IMG/VR virus record: IMGVR_UViG_3300013137_000129
Location: 1 to 20,754 of that record
Length of the DNA stretch: 20,754 bases
Strand: one strand, 5' to 3'
DNA from: a virus
Part shown: positions 1 to 6,509 of the stretch, one piece after another
Position numbering within the stretch: position 1 is the first letter of the stretch
Layout of the letters: each line of letters opens with the position of its first letter
Notes under the pieces: generated by a model
What the model was told of the DNA's origin: nothing
What the model saw: the letters and a program-made list of their open reading frames with translations, nothing else
The model's database searches: none
Translations under genes and position numbers: made by a program

Positions 1-1
1 C

Positions 2-388
2 AACAATACCCTTTTCTCCAAAGACGTGTTAATCCCGACCAATAACCCGGCGTATTACCTGCAAATTAAGCATAGCTCAAGCGCAAGCACTACCGGCACC
101 GCATTAAACTATGATGATGGCGCCGATAATAGGCTTGAGTCAGCTAATGCCGGAGCAGCAACCGCAACTATGGACTTGTCGCTTAACAGCCAGTCCTTCA
201 ATGATTACACACTGCCAGGCTCTAAAGGAAAACTTTACAGACAAGGAACTTACGGAGATGTAAAGCTTCGTGCCGGGCGTACTTGGTCTAATGGCTCGAC
301 TTGCGGCTCGCGTGGTCGTTTTGCGAATAGCTACCGCTGGCATGCGCGTACGTTTCTCGGTTGCCGGTTTTGCGCGGAGCCAGTGTAG
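2..388 (+). CDS. DGR target (variable) protein, 3' part only
   Basis: The reading frame is open from base 2 of the window, so the true start lies upstream and only about 128 C-terminal residues are seen. The last 41 codons carry the variable repeat. The pattern LRAGRxWxxG...R...GCRF resembles the C-terminal core of the formylglycine-generating-enzyme-type C-type lectin fold used by many DGR targets. Fixed residues (R, G, W, C) alternate with residues encoded by template AAY codons. The segment before the repeat is rich in Ser, Thr, Ala and Asn, as in structural virion proteins. By family knowledge such proteins are ligand-binding tips, in phages usually receptor-binding. That role is inferred here. 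The protein ends ten bases after the repeat, so the diversified face lies at the extreme C-terminus, as is normal for DGR targets. Confidence 0.85.
   Translation, partial: NNTLFSKDVLIPTNNPAYYLQIKHSSSASTTGTALNYDDGADNRLESANAGAATATMDLSLNSQSFNDYTLPGSKGKLYRQGTYGDVKLRAGRTWSNGSTCGSRGRFANSYRWHARTFLGCRFCAEPV
265..378 (+). repeat. DGR variable repeat (VR)
   Basis: This 114-bp copy aligns without gaps to 459-572. The 15 differences are at 282, 287, 288, 300, 307, 320, 321, 330, 341, 344, 347, 348, 353, 354 and 356. In each case the partner base in the template is A; here it is C seven times, T five times and G three times. Fourteen of the changes alter the amino acid and one (GGA to GGC) is silent. The last 22 bases (357-378) match the template exactly and contain one A, at the final position. 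This fits the role of the IMH region where mutagenic homing begins. Confidence 0.97.
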
Positions 389-458
389 ACGAAGTAAACA
401 GATAACGTAACACGGGTCGTTTTTTGAAAATCAGGCTAATGTGTCACCGGTTGCTGCC

Positions 459-572
459 GCTTCGTGCCGGGCGTAATTGGAATAATGGCTCGAATTGCGG
501 ATCGCGTGGTCGTAATGCGAATAACTACCGCTGGAATACGAATACGAATATCGGTTGCCGGTTTTGCGCGGA
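459..572 (+). repeat. DGR template repeat (TR)
   Basis: This is the donor copy of the variable repeat, 194 bp downstream of it on the same strand. It has 26 adenines, 15 of which are replaced in the VR. In the frame of the target it holds ten AAY (Asn) codons, at 475, 481, 484, 493, 514, 520, 523, 535, 541 and 547. Eight of them are changed in the present VR. AAY codons are the hallmark of DGR templates: substituting their first two bases gives many amino acids and never a stop codon. Transcribed RNA from this repeat is copied by the adjacent reverse transcriptase with errors at A, and the cDNA replaces the VR. Confidence 0.97.
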
Positions 573-695
573 TACAGGTGCGGAACTAAACTCCTGGCTG
601 GACACGTTGGCCTTGCCGATAAAAAGGCAAAACACACAACGGAGGGGCAGGGCGGTTAGTAGCGTAAGCGAAAGTCACCCGGCCCAATATAATTA
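459..695 (+). ncRNA. Probable DGR template RNA (TR plus spacer)
   Basis: No gene is expected between the target stop (388) and the reverse transcriptase start (696), 307 bases in all. The TR occupies 459-572 and is followed by 123 nt up to the RT start. In the Bordetella phage element a spacer of similar size downstream of TR is needed for cDNA priming. That role here is inferred from position. Small hairpins can be drawn in the spacer, for example TTGCC/GGCAA at 613-617 and 626-630, but none is strong. The 389-458 stretch shows no clear feature. The true RNA ends are unknown. Confidence 0.55.
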
Positions 696-1724
696 ATGAG
701 ACGGCATAACAATCTTTATAAAAAGATAACTTCGATGGATAATCTTCGCCTTGCGTTTAAGAACGCCAGCCATGGAAAAAACTGGCAGCGCGCGGTTAAG
801 GAGTTCCGCATCGATACCGAAGCGAAGTTGCTTGCCATTAGGGAAATGCTGACAAACAAGACCTATAGACCGTCTCCTTACCGGGTAAAGCAGATTTACA
901 TACCCAAGACAAGGGATATTTATATTGCGCCTTTTACGCCTGACCGGATAATCCATCATGCGATCATGAACGTATTAGAGCCGATTTGGGAAAAGCTTTT
1001 TATCCACGACTCTTACGCTTGCATTAAGAACAAAGGGATACATAAAGGCAGTAAGCGTACCATGGAATTCGTGAGGCATAACAGATATTGCCTTAAGTGT
1101 GATATCTCAAAGTTTTATCCGAGCATGAAACACGATGTTCTTTACCGGATCATCCAGCGTAAGATTAAGTGCAAAGATACGCTCAAGCTATTAAAAGATA
1201 TAATTTATAGCATCCCAGACGGAAGGAATGTGCCGATAGGTAACTATACGAGCCAGTGGTTCGGTAATATCTACCTTAACGAAGTAGATATGCGCGCAAA
1301 GCATCTTTACAAGATTAAACACTACATCCGGTATTGCGATGATTTCTTGTTCTTCAGCGACAGCAAAAGCCAGTTGCGCGAGATCGCCAAGGACTTAAGG
1401 GTCTGGCTGGATAGAGATTTGGGCTTGCGGATGAGTAAATGCGAGCTGTTTCCGGTAACCCAGGGCGTTGACTTCTTAGGATACCGGCATTTCCCAGGAT
1501 ACGTACTCTTAAGGAAATCAACGGCAGTAAGGATAAAGCGTAGATTAAAGATTCTACCACGACTTTTTGAAGCCGGCAGGATCACCTTAGAGCAGTTTAG
1601 ATCATCAATCGCCTCAAGCGTAGGCTGGATGAAATGGGCCAATACGCATAACTTGAGCCTTAAAACTCAAATTGATCAACTTCAGGAGTTCATCAATGGA
1701 AAAGCAGCCCAAGCGGTTCAGTGA
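696..1724 (+). CDS. DGR reverse transcriptase
   Basis: A 342-residue RNA-dependent DNA polymerase that copies the TR transcript into mutagenised cDNA. Palm motifs appear in order: HDSYACIKNKGIHKG (residues 104-118), KCDISKFYPSMKHDVL (134-149, catalytic D136), VPIGNYTSQWFGNIYLNEVD (179-198), YCDD (213-216, catalytic aspartates) and GVDFLGYRHFPG (257-268). The IGNxTSQ form of the fourth motif is typical of DGR and group II-related enzymes, not retroviral ones. Length is normal for DGR RTs, with a short thumb and no maturase or integrase domain. The ATG at 696 has no visible SD site and lies in a TAATG junction with an upstream frame that runs through the TR. ATG 735 is a less likely alternative because it would remove part of the N-terminal region. 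Confidence 0.96.
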   Translation: MRRHNNLYKKITSMDNLRLAFKNASHGKNWQRAVKEFRIDTEAKLLAIREMLTNKTYRPSPYRVKQIYIPKTRDIYIAPFTPDRIIHHAIMNVLEPIWEKLFIHDSYACIKNKGIHKGSKRTMEFVRHNRYCLKCDISKFYPSMKHDVLYRIIQRKIKCKDTLKLLKDIIYSIPDGRNVPIGNYTSQWFGNIYLNEVDMRAKHLYKIKHYIRYCDDFLFFSDSKSQLREIAKDLRVWLDRDLGLRMSKCELFPVTQGVDFLGYRHFPGYVLLRKSTAVRIKRRLKILPRLFEAGRITLEQFRSSIASSVGWMKWANTHNLSLKTQIDQLQEFINGKAAQAVQ

Positions 1725-2001
1725 ATTTGCGCGCGAGAATATGCCCTTGGAGGGCTCGAAGCTTAAGCTTGATGAGGTAGTTAATCGGGAGATAACGGTT
1801 ACAGACTACCGGATTAAGGATAGCCGGTATAAAAAAGATAGCGCGCCGCGTTGTTTGACTTTGCAATTCTCATTAGATAGTAAAAAATATATCTTGTTTA
1901 CCGGATCGAATGTTTTAGTAGACCAGATTGATAAATATAAAGCCGAGATACCGTTTATCACGACCATTAAGAAGATAGATAAATATTACACATTTACTTA
2001 A
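1696..2001 (+). CDS. Small protein of unknown function in the DGR operon
   Basis: A 101-residue protein whose start overlaps the reverse transcriptase end by 29 nt in another frame. The ATG at 1696 is preferred over the TTG at 1672 because AGGAG (1684-1688) stands seven bases before it. The N-terminus is basic and hydrophilic. The rest alternates short beta-type segments (EITVTDYRI, CLTLQFSLDSKKYILF, FITTIKKIDKYYTF), which could suit a small beta-barrel or OB-like nucleic-acid-binding fold. That is only an impression. It does not look like Avd, the all-helical DGR accessory protein. The tight overlap points to co-expression with the RT, and a role in retrohoming is possible but unproven. Confidence 0.75.
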   Translation: MEKQPKRFSEFARENMPLEGSKLKLDEVVNREITVTDYRIKDSRYKKDSAPRCLTLQFSLDSKKYILFTGSNVLVDQIDKYKAEIPFITTIKKIDKYYTFT

Positions 2002-2015
2002 CGAGGAGGTAGCAG

Positions 2016-2327
2016 ATGAAAGGTTTTCCTAAATTCTTTAATACAAAGCAAGACGTCTTGAATGTTATTACCGAATATCCAGCAGAGACAAAAGTATTCT
2101 TGCAGAAGTGCATTGATGAGCGCTTTGATTGGATTACCATCAAGAAACTCGAAACAGGCGAATCCGGAGTAACCGATTCCACTCATCGTATCCAGGAATT
2201 AAAAGATGATCGCACGCAAGAAATAACCGAGAGATATCAGGAAGAATACAAAGAAGATCCGAATTGCAAGCTTTTTAGACTCGGTTTTACTGTTGAAGAG
2301 GCTCAAAATCTTGTTACCACAGCGTAG
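2016..2327 (+). CDS. Hypothetical protein following the DGR genes
   Basis: A 103-residue soluble, acidic protein I do not recognise. It follows the previous gene by 14 nt, and a near-perfect SD, GAGGAGGT (2004-2011), precedes its ATG. The N-terminal part (FPKFFNTKQDVLNVITEYP) suggests a short helix-turn region. Residues from about 58 to 80 (HRIQELKDDRTQEITERYQEEY) are strongly helical and charged. There are no cysteine motifs, TM segments or signal peptide. It is the last gene before an intrinsic terminator, so it probably shares a transcript with the reverse transcriptase. It could be a DGR partner or an unrelated small phage protein. Confidence 0.7.
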   Translation: MKGFPKFFNTKQDVLNVITEYPAETKVFLQKCIDERFDWITIKKLETGESGVTDSTHRIQELKDDRTQEITERYQEEYKEDPNCKLFRLGFTVEEAQNLVTTA

Positions 2328-2338
2328 TAACGACCATC

Positions 2339-2367
2339 TTTACAGGAATTTGCATTAAGCATAAACT
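2339..2367 (+). promoter_or_regulatory. Possible sigma-70-like promoter
   Basis: TTTACA (2339-2344) is followed, after exactly 17 bases, by TAAACT (2362-2367). The first box fits TTGACA at five of six positions and the second fits TATAAT at four of six. It lies in the only sizeable intergenic gap before the head genes (2328-2473), a sensible place for a late-operon or leader promoter. The match is modest and could be chance in AT-rich DNA. Confidence 0.3.
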
Positions 2368-2393
2368 ATAAGTAACAAAACATAAAAAATATT

Positions 2394-2409
2394 TTCGGGG
2401 ACGCCCGAA
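2394..2409 (+). promoter_or_regulatory. Short hairpin in leader region
   Basis: TTCGGG (2394-2399) pairs with CCCGAA (2404-2409) across the four-base loop GACG. It stands eight bases before the stem of the intrinsic terminator at 2417-2463. The two structures together look like a compact structured leader or the end of a small RNA. No protein is encoded here. Confidence 0.45.
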
Positions 2410-2416
2410 TTTATCG

Positions 2417-2463
2417 AAGCGGCAGTTAGGTGCCTAACCATCTAATTGCCGCTTTTGTTTTTT
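2417..2463 (+). terminator. Rho-independent terminator after the DGR genes
   Basis: A 13-bp stem with one G-T pair is formed by AAGCGGCAGTTAG (2417-2429) and CTAATTGCCGCTT (2442-2454). A T-rich tract, TTTTGTTTTTT (2453-2463), follows. This is a textbook intrinsic terminator placed between the DGR block and the morphogenesis genes. Inside it, GTTAGG/CCTAAC (2425-2430 with 2433-2438) can form a competing small hairpin that would break the longer stem, so conditional read-through is possible. Confidence 0.85.
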
Positions 2464-2473
2464 AGGAGAAGAC

Positions 2474-2695
2474 ATGGTAAGCCCTACAAATCAAGAAATG
2501 CTCGACGCTGTCAATACCGCGATTTATGCAATATTAAATGGTGGGGCAGTTCAATCCTATAGTATTGGTGGGCGTAATATTCAGAAAGCATCGTTAAACG
2601 AATTATACACTTTGCGTAGGAAATTAGAGGCAGACATCGCCGCGGGAAATGGATCCGGCAGGACCTACGCTAAATTTATGAACGCTGATGATTAA
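2474..2695 (+). CDS. Head-tail connector, lambda gpW-like
   Basis: A 73-residue protein like lambda W in size (68 residues), position just before the portal, and pattern. A helix (NQEMLDAVNTAIYAILNGG) is followed by a beta hairpin (AVQSYSIGGRNIQKAS) and a second helix (LNELYTLRRKLEADIA). W-family proteins close the portal channel after DNA packaging and make the tail-joining surface. The start at 2474 has an SD (AGGAG at 2464-2468), and the stop overlaps the portal start by 8 nt. Terminase genes, normally just upstream, are not in the window; the DGR block occupies that place. Confidence 0.75.
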   Translation: MVSPTNQEMLDAVNTAIYAILNGGAVQSYSIGGRNIQKASLNELYTLRRKLEADIAAGNGSGRTYAKFMNADD

Positions 2696-4346
2696 AGACA
2701 TAGTAAAAAGAAAACAAACCAAGAAAACCTTTTCCGATAAGGTCGATGATTTTATCGGAATATTTTCTCCCTTAGTAGCCGCGCGCAGGAGATATTTTCG
2801 TTTTATCTCCAGGCAGATGTTCGGCGCCTATCGCGGTTCCGAAGCCGGAAGGTTGAGAGGTTCTTGGACTCCTGGCGGTGGATCAGCCGATAGAGATCTA
2901 TTACCGGAATTAGCGACTTTGCGCGAAAGAAGCCGGGACCTGGTACGCAATGACGGTATCGCTTCCGGTGCAGTAGATACGATCACCACAAATATTATTA
3001 GCTCTGGGATAAGGCCCCAAAGCACTCTTGATAGAGAGTCTTTAAAAATTAACGAAGATTACGCTGATCAATTACAAAAGCAAATTGAGAAAATCTGGGA
3101 GCGCTGGGTTCCGTACGCGGATGCCGGGGAAAGAATGAATTTTTATGAGATAGAAGAACTTTCCGAGCGGTCCCGGATGGTAAATGGCGAATCTATTATC
3201 ATCCCTTTACGGCTCCCGGGATCCAATCGTAAGCGGCCATATAGTTTCGCATTGCAGGTTGTAGAGGCAGATCGGCTTAATACTCCTATGGATCTTTACG
3301 CGGATAAGAGCGTTCGTCTTGGTGTGCAAATTGGTGAGTATGGAGAACCACTCGCTTATTATATCCGCAATACTCACCCCGGTGATATAACTTACGCGAC
3401 AAATTTAGGCAATAACAGTCTTAATAGCTTTATACGATATCCGGCGTTCAATGACCTCGGGGATCCGAATATCTTTCATCTTTACCATTTAAAACGTTCC
3501 GGACAAACCAGAGGTGAGCCTTTCTTTGCGCCGGTGCTTAATCTTTTTAAAGACCGCTTTGAATATATGGAAGCAGAGATTGTGGCTTCCCGGGTAGCGG
3601 CATGTTTTGCGGTATTCATCAAGAAAGAGAACGCCTACGAAGTGAGTGTTAACAGATCATCGCAGGACTCTACAGGGAAAAGGATCGAAGAATTAAGCCC
3701 TGCCATGGTGGAGTATCTTAATCCCGGTGAATCCATCGAATCGTTTAACCCGAATCGCCCCGGAGGAACTTTCGGACTTTTTATGGAGAGGATCCTTCGG
3801 GATATCTCTTCCGGGTTAAATATTCCCTACGAAATCTTAGCCAAGGATTTCTCAAAATCTAATTATTCAAATACCCGGGCCGCATTACTCGAGGCGCGCA
3901 GATTCTTCATGATGCAGCAGCGTTTTGTCGCGGATAAATTAGGTCAACCGGTATTAATAGCTCTTTTAGAGGAGGCTTATCTTAAGGGAGAGCTTCCGAT
4001 TTTAGATTTTTATCGCAATCGCGAGGCATACGTTCGCACTCGCTGGATCGCGCCCGGATGGCAGTGGGTGGATCCGCAGAAAGAAGTTGCAGCTGCTGTA
4101 GATGGTATCAATAACAACATCTCAACCTTAGCCGAAGAAATGGCAACGCAAGGCCAGGATTGGGAGGATACCTTAGAACAACGCGCCAGAGAGCAGAAGA
4201 AGGTTAAAGAACTCGAAGATAAATACGGCATAAAGTTAGCGCCGCAACCTACGACAATAAAGCAACCACCGGCAGGGAACGCTCCAGAGGATCCTTCAGC
4301 TGATCCGGGAAATGACCCTAAACCGGGAGATGAATCAAATGGATAA
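2688..4346 (+). CDS. Portal protein, lambda gpB family
   Basis: A 552-residue protein close in length to lambda B (533). Such proteins form the dodecameric ring at the capsid vertex through which DNA enters and leaves. Recognisable parts are the N-terminal AARRRYFRF segment, the RERSRDLVRNDGIASGAVDT segment with the following SSGIRPQS stretch, and the C-terminal clip and crown region (SGLNIPYEILAKDFSKSNYS, then ALLEARRFF). The last 40 or so residues are proline-, aspartate- and glycine-rich and look disordered. The start ATG lies inside the end of the gpW-like gene, which suggests coupled translation. Its last codons overlap a small downstream gene by 8 nt. Confidence 0.93.
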   Translation: MIKDIVKRKQTKKTFSDKVDDFIGIFSPLVAARRRYFRFISRQMFGAYRGSEAGRLRGSWTPGGGSADRDLLPELATLRERSRDLVRNDGIASGAVDTITTNIISSGIRPQSTLDRESLKINEDYADQLQKQIEKIWERWVPYADAGERMNFYEIEELSERSRMVNGESIIIPLRLPGSNRKRPYSFALQVVEADRLNTPMDLYADKSVRLGVQIGEYGEPLAYYIRNTHPGDITYATNLGNNSLNSFIRYPAFNDLGDPNIFHLYHLKRSGQTRGEPFFAPVLNLFKDRFEYMEAEIVASRVAACFAVFIKKENAYEVSVNRSSQDSTGKRIEELSPAMVEYLNPGESIESFNPNRPGGTFGLFMERILRDISSGLNIPYEILAKDFSKSNYSNTRAALLEARRFFMMQQRFVADKLGQPVLIALLEEAYLKGELPILDFYRNREAYVRTRWIAPGWQWVDPQKEVAAAVDGINNNISTLAEEMATQGQDWEDTLEQRAREQKKVKELEDKYGIKLAPQPTTIKQPPAGNAPEDPSADPGNDPKPGDESNG

Positions 4347-4470
4347 AAAGAAGGCGAAAAACATTAAGGAACCAGAAAAGAAAAAGGAAATTACAGTGAC
4401 AATTGCACCTAAGGGAATGATGGTTAAAGCAAAAACTTTCATAGTATCACTTTTTAAGAAGCAATTATAA
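4339..4470 (+). CDS. 43-residue basic protein between portal and protease
   Basis: A short frame, MDKKKAKNIKEPEKKKEITV..., runs from the ATG at 4339 to TAA at 4468-4470. It overlaps the portal stop through ATGGATAA and ends 13 nt before the next gene. The first 17 residues are almost all charged. The remainder (ITVTIAPKGMMVKAKTFIVSLF) is amphipathic or hydrophobic. The same stop-start overlap style is used by confirmed neighbours (for example at 13795), which supports real translation. The function is unknown. No family is recognised. Confidence 0.55.
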   Translation: MDKKKAKNIKEPEKKKEITVTIAPKGMMVKAKTFIVSLFKKQL

Positions 4471-4483
4471 AGGGGGAATCAAG

Positions 4484-5641
4484 ATGCCAAAGACTGAATT
4501 TTTAAGATCGAATATAGCCCAGGGCATAGAAGAGGGCGCCAAGGGAGTAGATCCTAGTTTCAAACACGATAAGGGTAAGGGCGCTATTTTTGGTTATGCC
4601 GTGATCACTAAGGGCAAGCTCAACGAACAGGATGTTCGCGATTGGGAGATGGACGAGGTGTCCTTAGATCAAATTGTTGTCTTAGGCAATAAAAACAGCA
4701 TAGGAATTAAATCCCGATTTGGTCACCCCAATATGAGTGGCGAGGCATTAGGAACGTTTTTGGGCCGGGCAAAAAATTTCCGCAAGGATGGCGGCATAGT
4801 GAGAGCAGATCTATATTTTGATGAGACCGCATATAAGACCCCCAATGGCGATTTAGCAACATATATTTTAGATCTTGCCGCAAGTGATCCGGAGTCTTTC
4901 GGTACATCAATAGTATTCTCGGCGGATTTTGAAGTGCGACTCGAGAAGGATGGAACCCGAAAGAAAGATGAGAAAGGAAAGGAGCTGCCTAAATTAGTTA
5001 GGTTTAAAAAATTATATGGCTCTGACGTTGTTGATGATCCCGCAGCCACGAAGGGATTATTTAATATATTTTTCAATGAAAGCGTGGAGTTGTCAGCAAA
5101 AGCCACAGAGTTTTTAGATAAATTACTTTGTAATCCCGATGCATTGGAACGCGTGATCAGTTTTCTCGAGAGGTATCGCGAGAATCGGGTGGATATAGAT
5201 CAGGTGGCAAAAGGAAAAGTAAAAACAGGAGAAGCATTAACCAAGGAGGCTAAAATGCCGGTAGAAATGAAGGATCTAACCGTGGACCAGTTAAGGAAAG
5301 AACGCCCTGACCTGGTAGCGGCGTGTCATCAGGAGGGAACAAAAGAAGAGCGTTCAAGGGCCTTAGCAATCGTTAAAAATGCACATACCGAATTTGCTGG
5401 TATGGGCATGGAAGCGATTGTCGAAGAATCACTGGAAAGCGGAAAGACCGTTGATGCCTCGTTGGCCGCGATGAGGAAAAAGAGGCTCGATGATCTCTCT
5501 GCCAAGGGTAATAAGGCGCCCGGGGCCGATACAGAAGTACCTGCCAAGAAAACGCATCTTGAATTGGCAAAGGAATACGCAAAAGAGCACAAATGCAGCA
5601 TCGTAGAGGCTCTGCGGGCAACGGCTGAACCGCGTAAATAA
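4484..5641 (+). CDS. Prohead protease with C-terminal scaffold domain
   Basis: A 385-residue protein at the place of lambda C. The N-terminal part (about 1-230) looks like a phage capsid-maturation protease. The conserved-looking block SRFGHPNMSGEALGTFLGR (77-95) contains H81, and PESFGTSIVFS (136-146) contains S138 and S142; a His and a Ser from these blocks are likely catalytic residues. That assignment is inferred. GSDVVDDPAA (near 180) resembles the region that ends such protease domains. From about residue 258 the sequence is helical and charged with a lysine-rich tail, as in scaffolding proteins. SD AGGGGG precedes the ATG. An internal in-frame ATG with a strong SD at 5255 would give the scaffold part separately. 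The arrangement matches lambda C/Nu3. Confidence 0.82.
   Translation: MPKTEFLRSNIAQGIEEGAKGVDPSFKHDKGKGAIFGYAVITKGKLNEQDVRDWEMDEVSLDQIVVLGNKNSIGIKSRFGHPNMSGEALGTFLGRAKNFRKDGGIVRADLYFDETAYKTPNGDLATYILDLAASDPESFGTSIVFSADFEVRLEKDGTRKKDEKGKELPKLVRFKKLYGSDVVDDPAATKGLFNIFFNESVELSAKATEFLDKLLCNPDALERVISFLERYRENRVDIDQVAKGKVKTGEALTKEAKMPVEMKDLTVDQLRKERPDLVAACHQEGTKEERSRALAIVKNAHTEFAGMGMEAIVEESLESGKTVDASLAAMRKKRLDDLSAKGNKAPGADTEVPAKKTHLELAKEYAKEHKCSIVEALRATAEPRK
5255..5641 (+). CDS. Nested scaffolding protein from an internal start
   Basis: ATG 5255 is codon 258 of the protease gene and in the same frame. AAGGAGG (5243-5249) stands five bases upstream, one of the best SD sites in the window although it lies inside a coding region. 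The product would have 128 residues: helical, charged, ending in a lysine- and glutamate-rich segment. This is the lambda C/Nu3 layout, in which a separate scaffold is made from the 3' end of the protease gene in large excess. The shared C-terminus would let the protease bind into the scaffold core. The protein has not been observed; the call rests on the SD and the analogy. Confidence 0.75.
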   Translation: MPVEMKDLTVDQLRKERPDLVAACHQEGTKEERSRALAIVKNAHTEFAGMGMEAIVEESLESGKTVDASLAAMRKKRLDDLSAKGNKAPGADTEVPAKKTHLELAKEYAKEHKCSIVEALRATAEPRK

Positions 5642-5661
5642 TCGCCGAGGGGATATCGTGT

Positions 5662-5686
5662 TTAATTCACGTGAAATAAATTAACC
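5662..5686 (+). repeat. Start-associated repeat, copy 1
   Basis: The sequence starts TTAATTCACGTGAAATAA and ends ATTAACC. It has a perfect 10-bp palindrome, TTCACGTGAA (5666-5675), inside the outer inverted arms TTAATT (5662-5667) and AATTAA (5679-5684). It lies between the protease-scaffold stop and the AAGGAGG SD of the decoration gene. All 25 bases are identical at 8958-8982. Confidence 0.9.
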
Positions 5687-5699
5687 AAGGAGGATTCAG

Positions 5700-6437
5700 A
5701 TGTCACAGGAAAATGTAGGAGTTAAGACGTTTACGGCGACAGAGGCATTAGAAGCCTATCGCCGGGTAAAATTAACCACCGGAAGCGGAACCGCTGTTGA
5801 GTATGCGGATGCCGGTGAAGAATTTATTGGTATTACCGCTTGCAAAGCTGCACTGGGCGAAAGCGTTCCAGTAACGTTACGTTCAGCATCCAGAACATAT
5901 AAAGCTGTTGCAGCCGAAGTGTTGGCTGTTGGGGCAGTTTTGTATGGTGCCAATGATGGCAAAGTGCAGGATACCGCTTCTGGTACCGCGCAAGGCACAG
6001 CATTAGAGGCCGCAACTGCTGATGGCGACGTCATTGAGATTCTATCAAATAATGGCGCTGCCGGAAATATCGGCCCGAGCTCTTTTGTTGATGAAGCTGC
6101 CAACAACGGAGCAGTTCCGATTTTGATCCGCAAGGTCTGTAATTTCAACGCAACCCCGGATGCAATTGCCGTGGCCACAGCCGCTCGCAAGTTACGCATC
6201 TTGGATTGGTGGATTCGCGCCATCGATACTACGGACAGCAATATTACTGTTAAAAACGCCGGAACGTCAATATCTACTGCCGTTTTGGCAAAAGGTGCCA
6301 CAGCAGACGCGATTGTGCGTGCCGCTAGCATCGTAGATGCCCAGGCTGAAGTCGCATCAGGCGCAGCGATTACCGTAGAATCATCTGCTGCAAGTGCGGA
6401 TATCGAGCTTTATATTCTCGCAATACCCGTAGCCTAA
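5700..6437 (+). CDS. Capsid decoration protein (DUF2190-like N-terminus)
   Basis: A 245-residue protein in the position of lambda D, between protease/scaffold and major capsid. The N-terminal 115 residues are rich in Ala, Gly and Val with short beta segments (ALEAYRRVKLTTGSGTAVEYA, FIGITACKAALGESVPVTLR, AVGAVLYGANDGKVQDT), like the small beta-rich cement proteins of the DUF2190 type. A second domain (about 138-245) begins VPILIRKVCNF and is probably exposed on the capsid surface. Such proteins bind capsid vertices or facets and stabilise the filled head. The SD block AAGGAGGATTCAG is identical to that of the capsid gene, which fits similarly high output. The second domain has no clear identity. 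Confidence 0.78.
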   Translation: MSQENVGVKTFTATEALEAYRRVKLTTGSGTAVEYADAGEEFIGITACKAALGESVPVTLRSASRTYKAVAAEVLAVGAVLYGANDGKVQDTASGTAQGTALEAATADGDVIEILSNNGAAGNIGPSSFVDEAANNGAVPILIRKVCNFNATPDAIAVATAARKLRILDWWIRAIDTTDSNITVKNAGTSISTAVLAKGATADAIVRAASIVDAQAEVASGAAITVESSAASADIELYILAIPVA

Positions 6438-6509
6438 GCAGTAGGAAGGTAATAAAAGGTTAACCCGTGTATCAAATACAAAACAGCAACACTAAAAAGG
6501 AGGATTCAG

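Noticed and set aside
613-630. Terminator between TR and RT
   Set aside because: TTGCC/GGCAA is only five base pairs and no T tract follows it.
424-696. Protein-coding gene over the template repeat
   Set aside because: It uses a TTG start or an ATG without SD, and its sequence is the template of the DGR. Coding similarity follows from the repeat itself. It is kept only as an observation about the RT start.
1322-1642. Minus-strand frames inside the reverse transcriptase gene
   Set aside because: They are antisense shadows of a gene with clear catalytic motifs.
1672-1695. Upstream TTG start for the 101-residue gene after the RT
   Set aside because: ATG 1696 has AGGAG seven bases before it; the TTG has none.
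1696-2001. Avd accessory protein
   Set aside because: Avd is a helical bundle. This protein alternates short beta-type segments.
5756-6331. 191-codon frame on the minus strand
   Set aside because: It lies opposite the decoration gene, has Ala/Ser-rich low-complexity translation mirroring that gene, and no SD or family pattern.
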